Source of the DNA: Bacteroidota bacterium
GTDB taxonomy: Bacteria; Bacteroidota; Kryptoniia; Kryptoniales; JAKASW01
Assembly: GCA_021796055.1 (NCBI GenBank)
Contig: JAJYOS010000336.1
Coordinates: 1 to 7,102 of the forward strand
Length of the DNA stretch: 7,102 bases
Reading direction: 5' to 3'
The notes beneath the pieces were generated by a model. That model saw only the letters and a program-made list of their open reading frames with translations, had not been told where the DNA came from and ran no database searches. Position 1 is the stretch's first letter; the number at the start of each line of letters is the position of its first letter. This document shows positions 6,519-7,102 of this stretch, piece after piece. Position numbers and translations under genes: made by a program.

Positions 6519-7102
6519 ATGTCGGAAATAATACTGGAGACCGCCGGGCTGAGCAAGCGATTCGGCAACCGCTGGGCGGTGAAGGACCTCAACCTGGACG
6601 TGCGCGCCGGAGATGTGTTCGGGTTCCTGGGGCCGAACGGGGCAGGCAAGAGCACCACTATCAGAATGATACTCACTCTTCTCACGCCGACATCCGGAAC
6701 CGTGAAGATATTCGGCAAAGAGGTGAGGGAGAACCGTGCGTCGATCCTCTCGAGAGTGTGCGGGATAGTTGAGAAACCAGATTTCTACCTTTTCCTGACG
6801 GCTTACAAGAATCTCGAGTTGCTGGGCAGTCTCACAAGGAAGGTAACGAGGGACGAGATTTTCGAGGCTCTGGAAATCGTCGGGCTGAAATCGAGAGCCG
6901 ACGATAAGGTCAAGACGTTCTCTCACGGAATGAAGCAACGCCTCGGAATCGCGCAGGCTATTCTCACGAGGCCCGACCTGGTCATCCTTGACGAACCGAC
7001 TTCCGGACTCGATCCCCAGGGGATGAAAGAAGTGCGCGAACTCATCCTCAAGCTTTCGAAGGAGCATGGGACTACTATTTTCCTCTCCTCACATCTTCTC
7101 AC
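6519..7102 (+). CDS. ABC transporter ATP-binding protein (BcrA/NatA type), 3' part beyond window
   Basis: The reading frame is open from ATG at 6519 to the window end, giving 194 residues of a nucleotide-binding domain. It has Walker A GPNGAGKST (38-46), a signature FSHGMKQRLG (134-143) replacing LSGGQ, Walker B LVILDEP (154-160) with catalytic E159, D-loop SGLDP (162-166) and the H-loop His in SSHLL (H192). The Q-loop position reads VEKPDFY (84-90) with Glu where Gln is usual. GMKQRLGIA together with this Glu is typical of the exporter group that includes BcrA-like bacitracin/lantibiotic self-protection and NatA-like ATPases, which pair with a separate ABC-2 permease, probably encoded beyond 7102. 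AGAGG (6511-6515) is only 3 bases from the ATG, a short spacing, but the N-terminus IILETAGLSKRFG fits the family start. It lies 50 bases after the Dabb gene and may belong to the same transcript. The substrate is unknown. Confidence 0.93.
   Translation, partial: MSEIILETAGLSKRFGNRWAVKDLNLDVRAGDVFGFLGPNGAGKSTTIRMILTLLTPTSGTVKIFGKEVRENRASILSRVCGIVEKPDFYLFLTAYKNLELLGSLTRKVTRDEIFEALEIVGLKSRADDKVKTFSHGMKQRLGIAQAILTRPDLVILDEPTSGLDPQGMKEVRELILKLSKEHGTTIFLSSHLL

Noticed and set aside
6465..7067. Minus-strand 200-codon frame opposite the ABC ATPase.
   Set aside because: The + strand carries all nucleotide-binding motifs in order; the minus frame is a shadow without a domain.
1..7102. CRISPR arrays, insertion sequences, rRNA and complete tRNA genes.
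   Set aside because: I saw no regularly spaced repeats, transposase-like proteins, terminal inverted repeats, rRNA segments or full tRNA cloverleaf.

Overview
The window reads as moderate-GC bacterial chromosome with every recognisable gene on the + strand. The best taxonomic clue is the C-terminus of the large secreted enzyme at 252-2714. It ends in a type IX secretion (Por) sorting domain opening with the motif QNFPNPFNPSTKI, a form very common in Ignavibacteriota/Kryptonia-like members of the Bacteroidota-Chlorobiota group. That placement is an inference from one protein domain. The overall content is carbohydrate catabolism followed by housekeeping or membrane genes.

Layout: (1) 1-105, the C-terminal 34 residues of an SGNH/GDSL-type esterase, probably a CE2-like carbohydrate deacetylase. 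(2) 252-2714, a secreted multidomain GH5-like glycoside hydrolase (signal peptide, GH-A catalytic domain, two Ig-like repeats, F5/8C-type sugar-binding module, T9SS sorting domain). (3) 2715-3014, a 300-base spacer without a credible gene but with small repeats and hairpins. (4) 3015-5450, a GH94 cellobiose phosphorylase. (5) 5451-5596, a spacer with a candidate terminator and a short tRNA-Leu-like stretch. (6) 5597-6139, a small multi-pass membrane protein with an HEGGH putative zinc site. (7) 6145-6468, a Dabb-domain protein, tightly coupled to the previous gene. (8) 6519-7102, the start of an ABC transporter ATPase, cut by the window end.

The first three genes make sense as a polysaccharide-use cluster. 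An esterase could remove acetyl groups, a surface or secreted GH5-type enzyme could cut a beta-linked glycan, and the cytoplasmic phosphorylase could split imported cellobiose into glucose and alpha-glucose-1-phosphate. GH94 rather than a GH130 mannoside phosphorylase points to a beta-1,4-glucan or glucomannan rather than pure mannan. No transporter or regulator for the sugars is visible here. The last three genes are not obviously related to sugar use. The membrane protein and Dabb gene look like one transcription unit, and the ABC ATPase may continue it. I found no strong case for an entirely new system; the most open questions are the HEGGH/Dabb pair, the specificity and insertion of the GH5-like enzyme, and the structured spacer ahead of the phosphorylase.
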